Shown: positions 52,524 to 62,295, numbered from the stretch's first letter. The stretch: DNA of 64,000 bases from Cetobacterium sp. ZOR0034 (GCF_000799075.1 NZ_JTLI01000007.1:1-64000), one strand, 5' to 3'. The notes: generated by a model not told the origin, from the sequence alone. A program made the numbers and translations.

Positions 52524-53312
52524 ATGTTAGAACTATTTTTTTCAGAGATTTCAATTGTTAACTTTATGTTTTTAGCATCAGCTTGCTTTTGTGCTGCTTT
52601 TGTCGATGCTATCGCTGGAGGTGGAGGCCTTATAAGTTTACCAGCCTTTTTGGCTGCTGGACTAGATCCACACATGGCACTTGGAACAAATAAATTAGCA
52701 GCTTTCTTTTCAAGTAGTGGAAGTGCTTTAAAATTTGCTCGATCAGGTAAGATTAATTGGAATCTAATTAAATACCTTATTCCATTCTCATTTATAGGAG
52801 CAATCTTAGGAGTAAAATCAGTTATGCTAATAGATTCAAAATATCTTTACCCTATCGCTTTTGGACTTTTACTTGCTGTATTAATTTATACTTTAAAAAA
52901 TAAAAAACTTGGAACCTGTGATAATTTCACTGGGCTTACTTCATCTAATATAAAGCTAGGAATTTTGCTTGCTTTTTCTCTTGGGTTTTACGATGGATTC
53001 TTTGGTCCAGGAACAGGTTCATTCATTATATTTGGACTTATTAGAATATTTAAATTTGATTTTATTAGAAGTAGTGGAAATTCAAAGTTCTTAAACTTGG
53101 CTAGTAACGTTGCTAGTGTAATAACTTTTATATACTACGGAAAAATAGCTTATATGTACGCTTTAGCGGTTGGAGCGGTTATGCTATTTGGGGCTAGCAC
53201 AGGAGCTAAAGTTGCCGTAACAAAGGGGACTGGATTTATACGTCCTGTCTTTCTTATAATAACTACAGTTGTCACGGCAAAGATGGCTATCACATTCTTA
53301 CAAAATTTATAA
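52524..53312 (+). CDS. TSUP family (TauE/SafE) transporter
   Basis: This 262-residue membrane protein has seven to eight TM helices. The N-terminal repeat motif AAFVDAIAGGGGLISLPAFLAAGLDPHMALGTNK (about 25-58) and the second-repeat FYDGFFGPGTGSFIIFGLI (about 155-173) define the sulfite exporter TauE/SafE family (organosulfonate or sulfite anions). The proximity to asrABC is about 22 kb, so no direct link. It ends the gal-side transcript, before a terminator. Confidence 0.9.
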   Translation: MLELFFSEISIVNFMFLASACFCAAFVDAIAGGGGLISLPAFLAAGLDPHMALGTNKLAAFFSSSGSALKFARSGKINWNLIKYLIPFSFIGAILGVKSVMLIDSKYLYPIAFGLLLAVLIYTLKNKKLGTCDNFTGLTSSNIKLGILLAFSLGFYDGFFGPGTGSFIIFGLIRIFKFDFIRSSGNSKFLNLASNVASVITFIYYGKIAYMYALAVGAVMLFGASTGAKVAVTKGTGFIRPVFLIITTVVTAKMAITFLQNL

Positions 53313-53314
53313 CA

Positions 53315-53340
53315 AAAAGCAGGAAAAATTTCCTGCTTTT
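53315..53340 (+). terminator. Terminator of the galK-side transcript
   Basis: A 12-bp perfect inverted repeat (53315-53326 with 53329-53340) is followed by T-rich sequence. Confidence 0.8.
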
Positions 53341-53429
53341 ACTTTTTTATGTTTGACTTTTGATTTTTTAATAATTATAATAACAATAAAAAACACATCT
53401 TACTTCTGTGTTTTCGAGGGGGGCAAAAT

Positions 53430-54866
53430 ATGTCTTTAGAATTCAATACTAAACACCTAAGAGTTTTAAACCTCTTACAATTCACTAGGGGAGAAAATCT
53501 GGATTTTATTGAATCCATATTAGAAATTTCTAGACCTAATTTAAATAATTATTTAAAAGAAATTCATACCCTTATTTCAAATAAGGAAAAAACCGGAAAA
53601 ATGGATATTATAATAAAAGATATCATTAAAAAAAAGGAAATAATTAATTCTTTTAAAGAGAATCATACAGTTTCAAAAGAAGATCGAATCTTTTTTTTAA
53701 TTCTAAAACTTTTAATTGATAGCACTTTAAATTTAGATTCTCTATCAGATCTTTTAAAAATTTCCCGTAGAACCTTAAATGCTGATTTAGTAAATATGAG
53801 AAAAGATTTAAGCATCTTCGATTTAAAAATAGAAAGTCATGCTGAAAGAGGAATTTTTTTAGAAGGAGAAAAAATTAATAAAAAACGTGCCCTTTGCTGT
53901 TATATATACAAATATTTCGTTGAAGAGGAATTTCTTCCAAAAATTTTTAAAGATAACTTTTCATCTATAAAACTCGACCCAGAAATTGGAGAACAACTGA
54001 TGAACGATATCGAAAAAATTATGTGTAACTCTAACTTTGATATGTTCTTTTACAATAGAGTACTTCTTCTTTCATTTTATATTAGTTTTAAATATGTACA
54101 ATATGAAGATATCATAGAGGAGTATCCTCACAACACTTTAGAATTTACATTAAAAGATAAATTTTGCTTTAAAACATATTTTAGTAAAGCTTTTTCAGAT
54201 GACGAATTATCCGAGTTTTATAACTATCTACATAACTCCCTTTTTAAACATGTCTCATTTGATGATATTAGCTCTTTTTTAAATATTTTAAAAATATGTC
54301 GAGGTAACTTTCCAGAAGAAAAAATATATCTGGAGAATCATACTTTAAAATGGAGAAAAATCATTAAAAATGCATTAGATAGAAATCTTACTATTCACCA
54401 AGAAGAGGCTCTTAGAAATCATATTATAAGATTAGGGTTTTCAAGTAAACAAAAACATTATCTGACGGTTTATGAACTACATTTTTTAAAATTAAATATG
54501 GATTTTCATACTTCAAAAAGTTGTATCGCACTCTATAAAGAATTTAAAAAATATTACTGGAATGTATCTTTTATGGATGTGATGATTATATATTTCATTT
54601 TAAATGCACCAAAAAAAACTGAAAATAAAAAAATTACTATTTTTTATGAAACAATACCCAAATACATTTTAGAAACTATGAAAGAACAACTTGAATACAA
54701 ATACAATATTACCATTCTTGATTTTGTAAATATACATTTTTTTGAGGAGTATAAAAAAAATAATGATGTTAAAATTATTGGTGTTTTTGCAGATTTAAAA
54801 CTATTTAATAAATTAAAAGACTCTGATGAAACATTAGAAATCATCCATTTAGATTTAAAAATATAA
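53430..54866 (+). CDS. Multi-domain HTH regulator of the BglG/MtlR/Mga-like type
   Basis: This 478-residue cytoplasmic protein starts with an HTH (ENLDFIESILEISRPNLNNYLKEI, about 18-41). A second winged HTH follows (LDSLSDLLKISRRTLNADLVNMRKDL, about 99-124) with LKIESHAERGIFLEGE, the usual wing of PRD-type regulators. A helical PRD-like middle (about 150-370) and a C-terminal alpha/beta part (about 390-478) that could be a decayed PTS IIB-like domain come next. I do not see a cysteine phosphorylation site there. The same architecture recurs in the neighbouring gene on the other strand. Target unknown. Confidence 0.7.
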   Translation: MSLEFNTKHLRVLNLLQFTRGENLDFIESILEISRPNLNNYLKEIHTLISNKEKTGKMDIIIKDIIKKKEIINSFKENHTVSKEDRIFFLILKLLIDSTLNLDSLSDLLKISRRTLNADLVNMRKDLSIFDLKIESHAERGIFLEGEKINKKRALCCYIYKYFVEEEFLPKIFKDNFSSIKLDPEIGEQLMNDIEKIMCNSNFDMFFYNRVLLLSFYISFKYVQYEDIIEEYPHNTLEFTLKDKFCFKTYFSKAFSDDELSEFYNYLHNSLFKHVSFDDISSFLNILKICRGNFPEEKIYLENHTLKWRKIIKNALDRNLTIHQEEALRNHIIRLGFSSKQKHYLTVYELHFLKLNMDFHTSKSCIALYKEFKKYYWNVSFMDVMIIYFILNAPKKTENKKITIFYETIPKYILETMKEQLEYKYNITILDFVNIHFFEEYKKNNDVKIIGVFADLKLFNKLKDSDETLEIIHLDLKI

Positions 54867-54901
54867 TAGATAGGAGTCTAATGGGAAGACTCCTATCTAT
54901 T
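54865..54901. terminator. Bidirectional terminator between the two regulators
   Basis: A 15-bp perfect stem (54865-54879 with 54887-54901) overlaps the stops of the two converging regulator genes. Confidence 0.88.
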
Positions 54902-56171
54902 ATATTTTATCTATCTTAATTAAATTTCCATAAGAATCGAGTAGCTCCTTCACTATATCCTCTCGATTTATACTAAAACTATTCCTTTCTATGATATCTA
55001 ACAAATGACTTAATTTTATTTTTTTCTGACTTTCTTTCCCTATCTCTTTCTCAATTTCACTTGAAATATAATATATCTCAAACTCTGTTAACTTTTCAGG
55101 TAAAAAATCCTCTTCGGTAGAATAAATAAAAACCATTTCATAAAACTTGCCTTTTTCTCCTATTTTTCCTATACTAAAGTTATTTCTAAGTCTATATATA
55201 GCTGGTATCAAATACCCCATCAATTTTATTTTCAACTCTTCTGAGAACTCAAAACTCTCGATAGATGAAGATAACTCCTCTATACATTTCATCTCTAATC
55301 CCTCAAGATATTTTTCAACACTGCTTTTCAACTCTGAGATATTATCCTTGACACCACCACTAATAAAATACTCTGTCAAATGAACAAGCTCATAGCTGAA
55401 TCTCTTTGGAATAACATCTTTAAGAATTCCCTCTATGATAGAGTAGTGTTCGGTGTTTATCAAAAATTTATAATTCGCTTTTCTATCTATTATAAATCCT
55501 TCCTCAATTCTTTCTAAAGTTACATATAAAAATATATTCATTAAATTTATAAATTTTATATCAAACGTCAAAGAAAATATCTCCTCTATTTTTAAAACTA
55601 TTTTTTTGAGACTATCCAATCTCACTATATCCATCTCAGAAAATAGATATTTTTTATCTAGCCAAGTTATGTCTTTTTCAATGTATTCAGTATACTTTAA
55701 AGCTTTTAAATGTCTAAGTTTTTTTTCATTTCCAACAATTCGAAATCTATTTTTTTCAGCTTCTAATCTTAATCCAAATTTTTCTAATTTGAAATTAACC
55801 ATCTCTATATCTTTTTTCAATGTAGCTCTTGTTATTTCCAATCTTTTTTCTATATTTGTTAAATTTATATCTTTCAAAAATAAGAATGCGACTACTATAT
55901 ATTCAACTCTTTCAAAACTATCTAGAACATAGTAATTTTCATATACAGTTGAAAAAAAGTTATCAATCTCTCTCTCATCTAAAGAGATTAATAACCTTTC
56001 TTTATCTTTTTCTATAACTTTATCTAAAATTTTCTTTAGATAAAAATTCAAATTTTGAAGCATATATCTTAAATTTCTTTCGCTTGTGTCTAACTTAGAT
56101 AAAATCTCTCCAAATGTTTTGCCATCTATAACTAGCTTTAATATTTCTAACTCTTTTCTTTTTAGACTCAT
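54900..56171 (-). CDS. Multi-domain HTH regulator, probably of malX-malY
   Basis: This is a 423-residue regulator of the same build as the converging gene: HTH (KTFGEILSKLDTSERNLRYML, about residues 17-37 of the longest frame), second HTH (NLTNIEKRLEITRATLKKDIEMVNFKLEKFG) with the wing GLRLEAEKNRFRIVGNEKK, and a helical PRD-like region. Four potential starts follow one another (GTG, then three ATGs); AGGTG lies 6 nt before ATG 56171, which is used. It lies 25 bp downstream of malY on the same strand, so it likely belongs to the malX-malY operon and may control it through PTS signals. Confidence 0.7.
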   Translation of the reverse strand: MSLKRKELEILKLVIDGKTFGEILSKLDTSERNLRYMLQNLNFYLKKILDKVIEKDKERLLISLDEREIDNFFSTVYENYYVLDSFERVEYIVVAFLFLKDINLTNIEKRLEITRATLKKDIEMVNFKLEKFGLRLEAEKNRFRIVGNEKKLRHLKALKYTEYIEKDITWLDKKYLFSEMDIVRLDSLKKIVLKIEEIFSLTFDIKFINLMNIFLYVTLERIEEGFIIDRKANYKFLINTEHYSIIEGILKDVIPKRFSYELVHLTEYFISGGVKDNISELKSSVEKYLEGLEMKCIEELSSSIESFEFSEELKIKLMGYLIPAIYRLRNNFSIGKIGEKGKFYEMVFIYSTEEDFLPEKLTEFEIYYISSEIEKEIGKESQKKIKLSHLLDIIERNSFSINREDIVKELLDSYGNLIKIDKI

Positions 56172-56196
56172 CATCATCACCTAAAATTATTATACT

Positions 56197-57354
56197 CTAC
56201 TTTTTAAGTTTTTCAATAGCTCTTTTAATGCCGTTTACTCCAACTTTTACTTTCGATAGTGGACATCCTACATTTAGACGTATCCTATTACTATCACCAT
56301 ATGCTTCTCCAGACATAATTGCAACTTTTCCAGTTTCTATAAGAGCCTTTTTAAATTCATTCATATCTATGCCACATTTTTTCAAATCGATCCACATCAA
56401 ATATGTCCCCTCGGGAACAGCAACATCTATACCATAATATCCATCCAATTCATTTACAACGTATTCACAGTTTTTTGTTAGATATTCATTTAATTCATCC
56501 ACCCAGTATTCACAACTATTATACGCAACCATCGTTGAAAGTACACCAAATATTGTTGGTGACGATACTGAATCTACCTCTTTTAAATGAGTTATAAAGT
56601 TATCTCTCAACTCTCTTTGTGGAATCAAGGCATATGATCCACCTAAAGCTGGTGTATTAAATGTTTTCGAGGCAGAACTTACAACAATACAGTTTTCTGA
56701 ATCTATTTTCAGAACTGGAGTTACCTCTTTCCTAGCTATATCCATATGAATATCATCTGAAATTAATATTACAGAATACTTTTTGCAAAGCTCTATAAGT
56801 TTTTTTAACTCTTCATAAGCCCAAACTTTTCCAATTGGATTTTCAGGATTACAAAGTAAAAATAACTTTACCCCCTTTTTAAACCCTTCCTCTATTTTCA
56901 GAAAGTCAGTTTCATAGATACCTTTTTGAGTCTCTTTTAATTCTATTTCAAAAAGCTCATAAGGTTTCAAAATCTTGGTAAATCCATCATACTTAGGTGT
57001 ATGAGTCATTACTTTCCCACCTTTTCCTACAAGTTTATCCACCAAAATAGAGATTGTATATATCACACTCGGAGCATACACAACCCACTCTGATTCTATA
57101 GATGTTTTGTATCTTCTATTGTACCATCCTTTTATAGCTCCCTTATAGTCTTCGTGATTCCAACGAGAATATCCAAAAATACCATGCTTTGTTCTTTCTA
57201 ATATAACATTTAAAATTTCATCTGGACATCTGAAATCTGTATCAGATATTGAAAACGGAGTTAAATCTTTTGTTCCTTCTCCAAATCTATCCTCTATATA
57301 ATCCCACTGCGTACAGTAGGTTCCTTTTCTATCTATAATTTCATCAAATCTCAT
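56197..57354 (-). CDS. MalY/PatB-type PLP-dependent C-S beta-lyase
   Basis: This 385-residue fold type I PLP enzyme cleaves cystathionine or cysteine-like C-S bonds. Family motifs: GIFGYSRWNHEDYKGAIKGWY, LLCNPENPIGKVW, LISDDIHMDI, and the PLP lysine in SSASKTFNTPALGGSYA (about residue 230). The pairing with malX recalls E. coli malX-malY, where MalY also dampens the maltose activator. Whether it has a regulatory side role here is unknown. It lies 50 bp after malX. Confidence 0.9.
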   Translation of the reverse strand: MRFDEIIDRKGTYCTQWDYIEDRFGEGTKDLTPFSISDTDFRCPDEILNVILERTKHGIFGYSRWNHEDYKGAIKGWYNRRYKTSIESEWVVYAPSVIYTISILVDKLVGKGGKVMTHTPKYDGFTKILKPYELFEIELKETQKGIYETDFLKIEEGFKKGVKLFLLCNPENPIGKVWAYEELKKLIELCKKYSVILISDDIHMDIARKEVTPVLKIDSENCIVVSSASKTFNTPALGGSYALIPQRELRDNFITHLKEVDSVSSPTIFGVLSTMVAYNSCEYWVDELNEYLTKNCEYVVNELDGYYGIDVAVPEGTYLMWIDLKKCGIDMNEFKKALIETGKVAIMSGEAYGDSNRIRLNVGCPLSKVKVGVNGIKRAIEKLKK

Positions 57355-57404
57355 AATATCCTCCTTCTTACAAAGAAAGAGAGAGATTACTCCCTCTCCT
57401 AATC

Positions 57405-58943
57405 TTACATTAATTTTTGCAGTTGCTTTTTCAGCACTTGCACCTTTGGTCCAATTATAACTTGAACATTTGTATCACTAAGTTTTACAACATTTACTGC
57501 TCCTGCATTTTTAACAGCTTCTACATCTATTAAATTTGCATCTTTAACTACTAATCTAAGTCTAGTTATGCAGTTATCTAAATTTACTATATTATCCTTT
57601 CCACCTAAAGCCTCTAACATAATTTTTGCCGTATATCCAGCTATATCTCCGCTTTCAACAGCTTCCTGAGCTCCTTCTGAGTTATCTCTTCCTGGAGTAG
57701 GAATATCATACTTTTCAATATACCACTTAAATACAAAGTAGTAAATAAGGAACCAAACTATTCCCACAGGAATAACTAAGTACCATTTTGTCCATAGGCC
57801 TTGGAACACTCCAAACACTAAGAAATCAATTATATTTCCATCTGTATTTCCAATAACTACTTTTAATAATCCCATAACCATAAATCCAAGTCCTGTCATA
57901 ATAGCATGGAACACATAAAGAACTGGTGCTATAAACAGGAATATAAATTCGATTGGCTCCGTTATTCCTCCAACTGCTGATGCAACAACCGCTGATAAAA
58001 GAAGACCTTTTATTTTATTTCTATTTTTTAAATACGCCGATTTATATATTGCTAATGCTGCTCCTGCTAAACCAAACATGAATGTTGGCATTTTCCCCTG
58101 AGATAAGAACTTTGTTACGTCTGGTGATACAAACTCTGGTCCTGCTGCAAACTGATTGTAGAATATATTTAAAGCTCCGTGAATTGTTTCTCCAGCCGCT
58201 GTAACATAAGTTCCCCCAGCTTCAGTAAATCTAATTGTTGCTACTAAAATATGGTGTAATCCAAACGGAAGTAACAATCTCTCTCCTGCTCCGAATAAGA
58301 ATGGTCCAAACGCCCCTGCACCTGCAATAATAGCTCCAACTTTATTTATTCCAGCTGCAAAGAACGGCCATACCATAGGTACAAACAATCCTATAACTGA
58401 CATTATTAAAACTGTAGCTACAGCTACAAATCTTGTTCCTCCAAAGAATGAAAATGCATCTGGTAACTCTATATTCTGGAATTTTTCATGAATAAAGAAT
58501 ACTATAACTCCACAAATTAAAGCACCTAAAGCTCCTGTATCTATACTTTGAATTCCCATAACCATTCTTGTATCTACAACATCTAGCAACCCTCTTTCAC
58601 TCAGATAGAAATTTGTTCCAAGTTGCATAGATATATATCCCATAAGTCCTGCGAATGCTGCAATCTCTTTATTTTCTCTTGCCATCCCCAACGGTATTGC
58701 AACAGCAAACATCAATGGTAAAAATGAAAATGCTACCAAACTCACTTTTATCATAAAATTAAATATACCTTGTAAAAAACCATTTCCTAAAAATGGAAAC
58801 ATCTCAATTGTAGTTCCACCCGTAAATGCTGCTCCTATTCCTAAAAGTATTCCCATCGCTGCTAATAATGAAACTGGCAACATAAATGTTTTTCCTAAGC
58901 TTTGGAAAAATTCCCATGCACTTATTCTATTTTTAGTCGTCAT
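57405..58943 (-). CDS. PTS system maltose/glucose-type IICB component (MalX-like)
   Basis: This is a 512-residue sugar permease-phosphotransferase. The IIC domain fills about 1-420 (AWEFFQSLGKTFMLPVSLLAAMGILLG, and ERLLLPFGLHHILVATIRFTEAGG, longer in this loop than the NagE-type paralogue). After a GRDNSEGAQEA linker, IIB has its cysteine at about 458 in LDNCITRLRLVVK. No IIA domain. The co-operon MalY-like lyase supports a MalX-type assignment, but the sugar could be another glucoside. GGGGAG lies 6 nt before ATG 58943; a GTG codon directly precedes. Confidence 0.88.
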   Translation of the reverse strand: MTTKNRISAWEFFQSLGKTFMLPVSLLAAMGILLGIGAAFTGGTTIEMFPFLGNGFLQGIFNFMIKVSLVAFSFLPLMFAVAIPLGMARENKEIAAFAGLMGYISMQLGTNFYLSERGLLDVVDTRMVMGIQSIDTGALGALICGVIVFFIHEKFQNIELPDAFSFFGGTRFVAVATVLIMSVIGLFVPMVWPFFAAGINKVGAIIAGAGAFGPFLFGAGERLLLPFGLHHILVATIRFTEAGGTYVTAAGETIHGALNIFYNQFAAGPEFVSPDVTKFLSQGKMPTFMFGLAGAALAIYKSAYLKNRNKIKGLLLSAVVASAVGGITEPIEFIFLFIAPVLYVFHAIMTGLGFMVMGLLKVVIGNTDGNIIDFLVFGVFQGLWTKWYLVIPVGIVWFLIYYFVFKWYIEKYDIPTPGRDNSEGAQEAVESGDIAGYTAKIMLEALGGKDNIVNLDNCITRLRLVVKDANLIDVEAVKNAGAVNVVKLSDTNVQVIIGPKVQVLKKQLQKLM

Positions 58944-58974
58944 CACACACTCCCCTTATTTTTTTATATACTAA

Positions 58975-59003
58975 ATTGTATATTTAAAATTTATTTTGTT
59001 CAA
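58975..59003 (-). promoter_or_regulatory. Promoter of the malX-malY operon
   Basis: On the minus strand, TTGAAC (59003-58998) and TACAAT (58980-58975) are 17 bp apart, ending about 30 bp before the malX start. Confidence 0.75.
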
Positions 59004-59092
59004 TTGTTAATCTTCTTCATATTTTTTTGAAACAAATTTATAGTATATATTTTTTGAAAATCATTTTTCATTTTTTTATATATAAAAAATAT

Positions 59093-59127
59093 TTGATTTA
59101 TGTACTTTTTTACTGTACAATTGTACA
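59093..59127 (+). promoter_or_regulatory. Amino acid permease promoter with a perfect palindromic operator
   Basis: TTGATT (59093-59098) and TACAAT (59116-59121) are 17 bp apart. The 14-bp perfect palindrome TGTACAATTGTACA (59114-59127) covers the -10, a typical repressor position. Confidence 0.7.
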
Positions 59128-59167
59128 TATTAAAGTGAAATATTTAACAAAAAGGAGTACTGTAACA

Positions 59168-60598
59168 ATGGAATCAAAAAAATTAAACTGGCGTATGCTT
59201 GCAATGATGGGATTCACAATTGTTTGGGGATTTGGAAACGTTGTTAATAACTACGCAAACCAAGGACTTACAGTTGTTGTATCTTGGATTTTAATCCTTT
59301 CTCTTTATTTCTTACCTTATGCACTTATGGTAGGAGAGATGGGATCTGTATTTGAACAAAAAGCTGGAGGAGTTTCAGGTTGGGTTGGCTCAACTTATGG
59401 TCCTATGATAGCTTATCTTGCTGGATGGACTTATTGGGTTGTACACATCCCATACTTAGCACAAAAACCACAAAGTGCACTAGTTGCATTAAGTTGGGTT
59501 TTCTTCCAAAACGGAGATATTATAAAAACATTTAACCCATTACTTTTACAAAGTATTGTTTTAGGGATATTCATACTATTCCTTTGGTTATCATCTAAAG
59601 GAATGAACTCTTTAAAGAAAATCGGAGCCCTTGCTGGAACATCTATGTTCTTTATGGGTATTTTATATATCTTACTAACTGTAGCTGCTCCATCTCTTGT
59701 AGATGCAAAGTCTGCAACTGAGGTTTGGACACTATCAACGTTTTTACCTAAGTTTGACTTTACATACTTTACTACTATATCTATGTTAGTATTTGCTGTT
59801 GGAGGTTGTGAAAAAATATCTCCATATGTAAAAGATGTTGAGAATCCTAACAAGAATTTCCCTAAAGGGATGTTAGCTCTTGCAGCTATGGTTGGAATGT
59901 CTGCACTGCTTGGATCATTCGCTATGGGAATTATGTTCAACAGTAGCAACATACCAGCTGACTTAAAGATGAACGGTCAATACTACGCATTCAAACTTCT
60001 TGGTGAATACTATGGAGTTGGAAATGCTCTTATGGTTTTATATGCTGTAGCTAATACTCTATCTCAAATATCAGCACTTATGTTCTCGATTGATGCTCCA
60101 CTTAAGATATTAATCGGAGAAGGGGATAGAAACTTTATACCAGCTGCTTTCACTAAAGTTAATGAGAATGGTGCACCAATAAATGGTTACAAATTGACAG
60201 CTGTATTAGTTGGAATTTTAATAATAATCCCTGCAATCGGTATTGGGGATATGAACAACCTTTATAACTGGTTACTAGATCTGAACTCTATCGTTATGCC
60301 TCTTAGATATCTTTGGGTATTCTTAGCATATATAGGACTTAGAGGATTTGTTAGAAACAAAAACTTACACTCTAATTCTGGATTTAAATTTGTTAAAAAT
60401 GATAAGATCGCAACTGCAATCGGAGTTTGGTGTTTTGCCTTCACATCATTTGCTTGTCTAATGGGAATCTTCCCTAAAAATATTGAGACATTCAGTTCAG
60501 AGTGGTTCTTCCAAATTACTCTTAACATTATGACTCCAATAGTTTTAGTTGGACTTGGACTTATCTTCCCTAAGATAGCTAGAAAACATAATAAATAA
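59168..60598 (+). CDS. APC-family amino acid permease
   Basis: This 476-residue transporter has 12 TM helices of the amino acid-polyamine-organocation superfamily. The first helix MMGFTIVWGFGNVVNNYANQG has the unwound GFGN segment that binds substrate in this fold. The EKISPYVKDVENPNKNFPKGML region (about 210-235) is family-typical. It resembles glutamate:GABA or basic amino acid exchangers most. The frame is open far upstream, but AAGGAG lies before ATG 59168. Its promoter carries a perfect operator palindrome over the -10. Confidence 0.88.
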   Translation: MESKKLNWRMLAMMGFTIVWGFGNVVNNYANQGLTVVVSWILILSLYFLPYALMVGEMGSVFEQKAGGVSGWVGSTYGPMIAYLAGWTYWVVHIPYLAQKPQSALVALSWVFFQNGDIIKTFNPLLLQSIVLGIFILFLWLSSKGMNSLKKIGALAGTSMFFMGILYILLTVAAPSLVDAKSATEVWTLSTFLPKFDFTYFTTISMLVFAVGGCEKISPYVKDVENPNKNFPKGMLALAAMVGMSALLGSFAMGIMFNSSNIPADLKMNGQYYAFKLLGEYYGVGNALMVLYAVANTLSQISALMFSIDAPLKILIGEGDRNFIPAAFTKVNENGAPINGYKLTAVLVGILIIIPAIGIGDMNNLYNWLLDLNSIVMPLRYLWVFLAYIGLRGFVRNKNLHSNSGFKFVKNDKIATAIGVWCFAFTSFACLMGIFPKNIETFSSEWFFQITLNIMTPIVLVGLGLIFPKIARKHNK

Positions 60599-60605
60599 GA
60601 TATTA

Positions 60606-60646
60606 AAAAAGCTTAGAAGCTGGTTTTACTAGCCTCTAAGCTTTTT
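60606..60646. terminator. Bidirectional terminator between permease and AAA-ATPase/nuclease gene
   Basis: A 12-bp stem (60606-60617 with 60635-60646), around a loop that contains a second small hairpin, has A and T tails. Confidence 0.82.
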
Positions 60647-60658
60647 TACTTTTTTACT

Positions 60659-62263
60659 TTAATCAACTTGGCTCTCAATAGCGACATCTTTTCCACTAAA
60701 AGCCATTCCTATTTTTATGATTTTCAACACTCCGTTGTTTTTCATAGATACATCATATTTTTTTTCATTTATTTGAGCTAAAGCTTCTCTTGCTTTTTCT
60801 TCGATGGAATCTTTATCACTCGTTTTAAACTCAAATATAAGTCCATAATTTCTTTTATCTTTTGGCTCTAAAGCGATATCGTATCTCCCATATCCACTCT
60901 CTCTATTTGAAGTTATTGTATATTTATCTCCTAATGTTAAAAGAAGTCCTAACATAAAGTGGTGATAGTATTTTTCACTATCTGCACTATCGTGATAACT
61001 GATTGCTGATAAATACATCTTTTTGAATTTACTTGTAAAAGAATTTAAATTCCCCAAAAATAGATCTTCCATCATAGTTCCATAAAAATGAACATCACCT
61101 TTTGTATAAACTTCTATAAAACTTTGTCTAAAAAAGCTTTTAATCTCTGCGTTAGGTATTTTTAAAGAGTATGATTTAAGCCCGGTTATTGATGAGACTC
61201 TAGCTTCTTCATATGTTAAATATCCAGAAAATAACATTAACGACCATATTGTATTTATATTATTTAAATCATCAAAGATTATATTTTCTGAAATTGCTTC
61301 CCAAATTGTATCACCTTTAAATATTAGTTCTAACTCTTCAAAAACTTTGCTGTCATTTTTATTTAATAACTCTTTTATTAAACTATTATCGCTTGTGTTT
61401 ACCCAATATGAGTTCAGTTCATTTTTACTTGCAAAGTTAATTATAGACCAGGGATTGTACACGCAGCTTTTTCCAAACTTATAGCCGTTATACCATTTTT
61501 TAACATCCTCTACTTCATACTCTAACTCGTAGTATTTTAACAGCTCTACAACTTCATCTTCAGTCAATCCAAAATGATTAAAATCACTATCTAAAAGACT
61601 CGAAACAGTTAGGTTGTTCAATCCTGAAAATATACTTTCTTTTGCTATTCTCAATATTCCTGTAAGCACAGAAAACTCTAGATACGGATTCCCTTTTAAT
61701 CCTGCACTTAAAAAATTACGGAAGAAAAATATCGCATCATTATAATACCCTTGTGAATAAGCTGTAACTAGAGGTGTATCGTATTCATCTATTAAAATAA
61801 TAACTTTTTTATCATATTTTTTATAAAGAGCTGCAGATAATGTCAAAAGAGCATTTTCTTGTTCTGCTCTCTCTTCACCTAAACTCAAACCATGTTTAGT
61901 TGCTTCACTTTTTAGTAATAATCCAAGTTTATTTAAACAAAGCTCCCAATTATCAACTTTTATATCTTTTAAACTTATATATATAACAGGATACTCTCCA
62001 AAATATATCATTTTATCTGTGGCAGTTATTGCCAAATTATTGAATAAAGTTTTATTACTCTCTTTATTTTCTATATCAAAGAAATATTTTAGCATCGACA
62101 TATTCAAAGTTTTACCAAACCTTCTCGGTCTAGGTAGCAAAGTTACCTTAGATTTCTTTTCCAACAACTCATCTATAAACATAGATTTATCAACTAAATA
62201 AAAATCATTTTCTCTCGCTTCTTTAAAATCATCCACTCCTAAAGGTAAATTTTTCTTAATCAT
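60659..62263 (-). CDS. AAA-ATPase-like protein with C-terminal PD-(D/E)XK nuclease-like domain
   Basis: This 534-residue member of the AAA-ATPase-like/DUF1703 family is common and multi-copy in fusobacteria and gut anaerobes. An N-terminal GVDDFKEARENDFYLVDKS precedes a Walker A-like PRPRRFGKTLNMSML (about 47-61) and Walker B KVIILIDEYDTPL. The C-terminal nuclease-like core reads GRYDIALEPKD then LIFEFKT (D and E-x-K, about 465-490). Function is unproven; defence or mobile-element roles have been suggested for such families. GTG lies four codons upstream, but GAGGTGGAGA sits right before ATG 62263. Confidence 0.85.
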   Translation of the reverse strand: MIKKNLPLGVDDFKEARENDFYLVDKSMFIDELLEKKSKVTLLPRPRRFGKTLNMSMLKYFFDIENKESNKTLFNNLAITATDKMIYFGEYPVIYISLKDIKVDNWELCLNKLGLLLKSEATKHGLSLGEERAEQENALLTLSAALYKKYDKKVIILIDEYDTPLVTAYSQGYYNDAIFFFRNFLSAGLKGNPYLEFSVLTGILRIAKESIFSGLNNLTVSSLLDSDFNHFGLTEDEVVELLKYYELEYEVEDVKKWYNGYKFGKSCVYNPWSIINFASKNELNSYWVNTSDNSLIKELLNKNDSKVFEELELIFKGDTIWEAISENIIFDDLNNINTIWSLMLFSGYLTYEEARVSSITGLKSYSLKIPNAEIKSFFRQSFIEVYTKGDVHFYGTMMEDLFLGNLNSFTSKFKKMYLSAISYHDSADSEKYYHHFMLGLLLTLGDKYTITSNRESGYGRYDIALEPKDKRNYGLIFEFKTSDKDSIEEKAREALAQINEKKYDVSMKNNGVLKIIKIGMAFSGKDVAIESQVD

Positions 62264-62295
62264 TCTCCACCTCACTTTAAGAATTTTTCATTATA

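Noticed and set aside
59027-59167. N-terminal extension of the amino acid permease
   Set aside because: It would cross the promoter and operator; AAGGAG before ATG 59168 sets the start.
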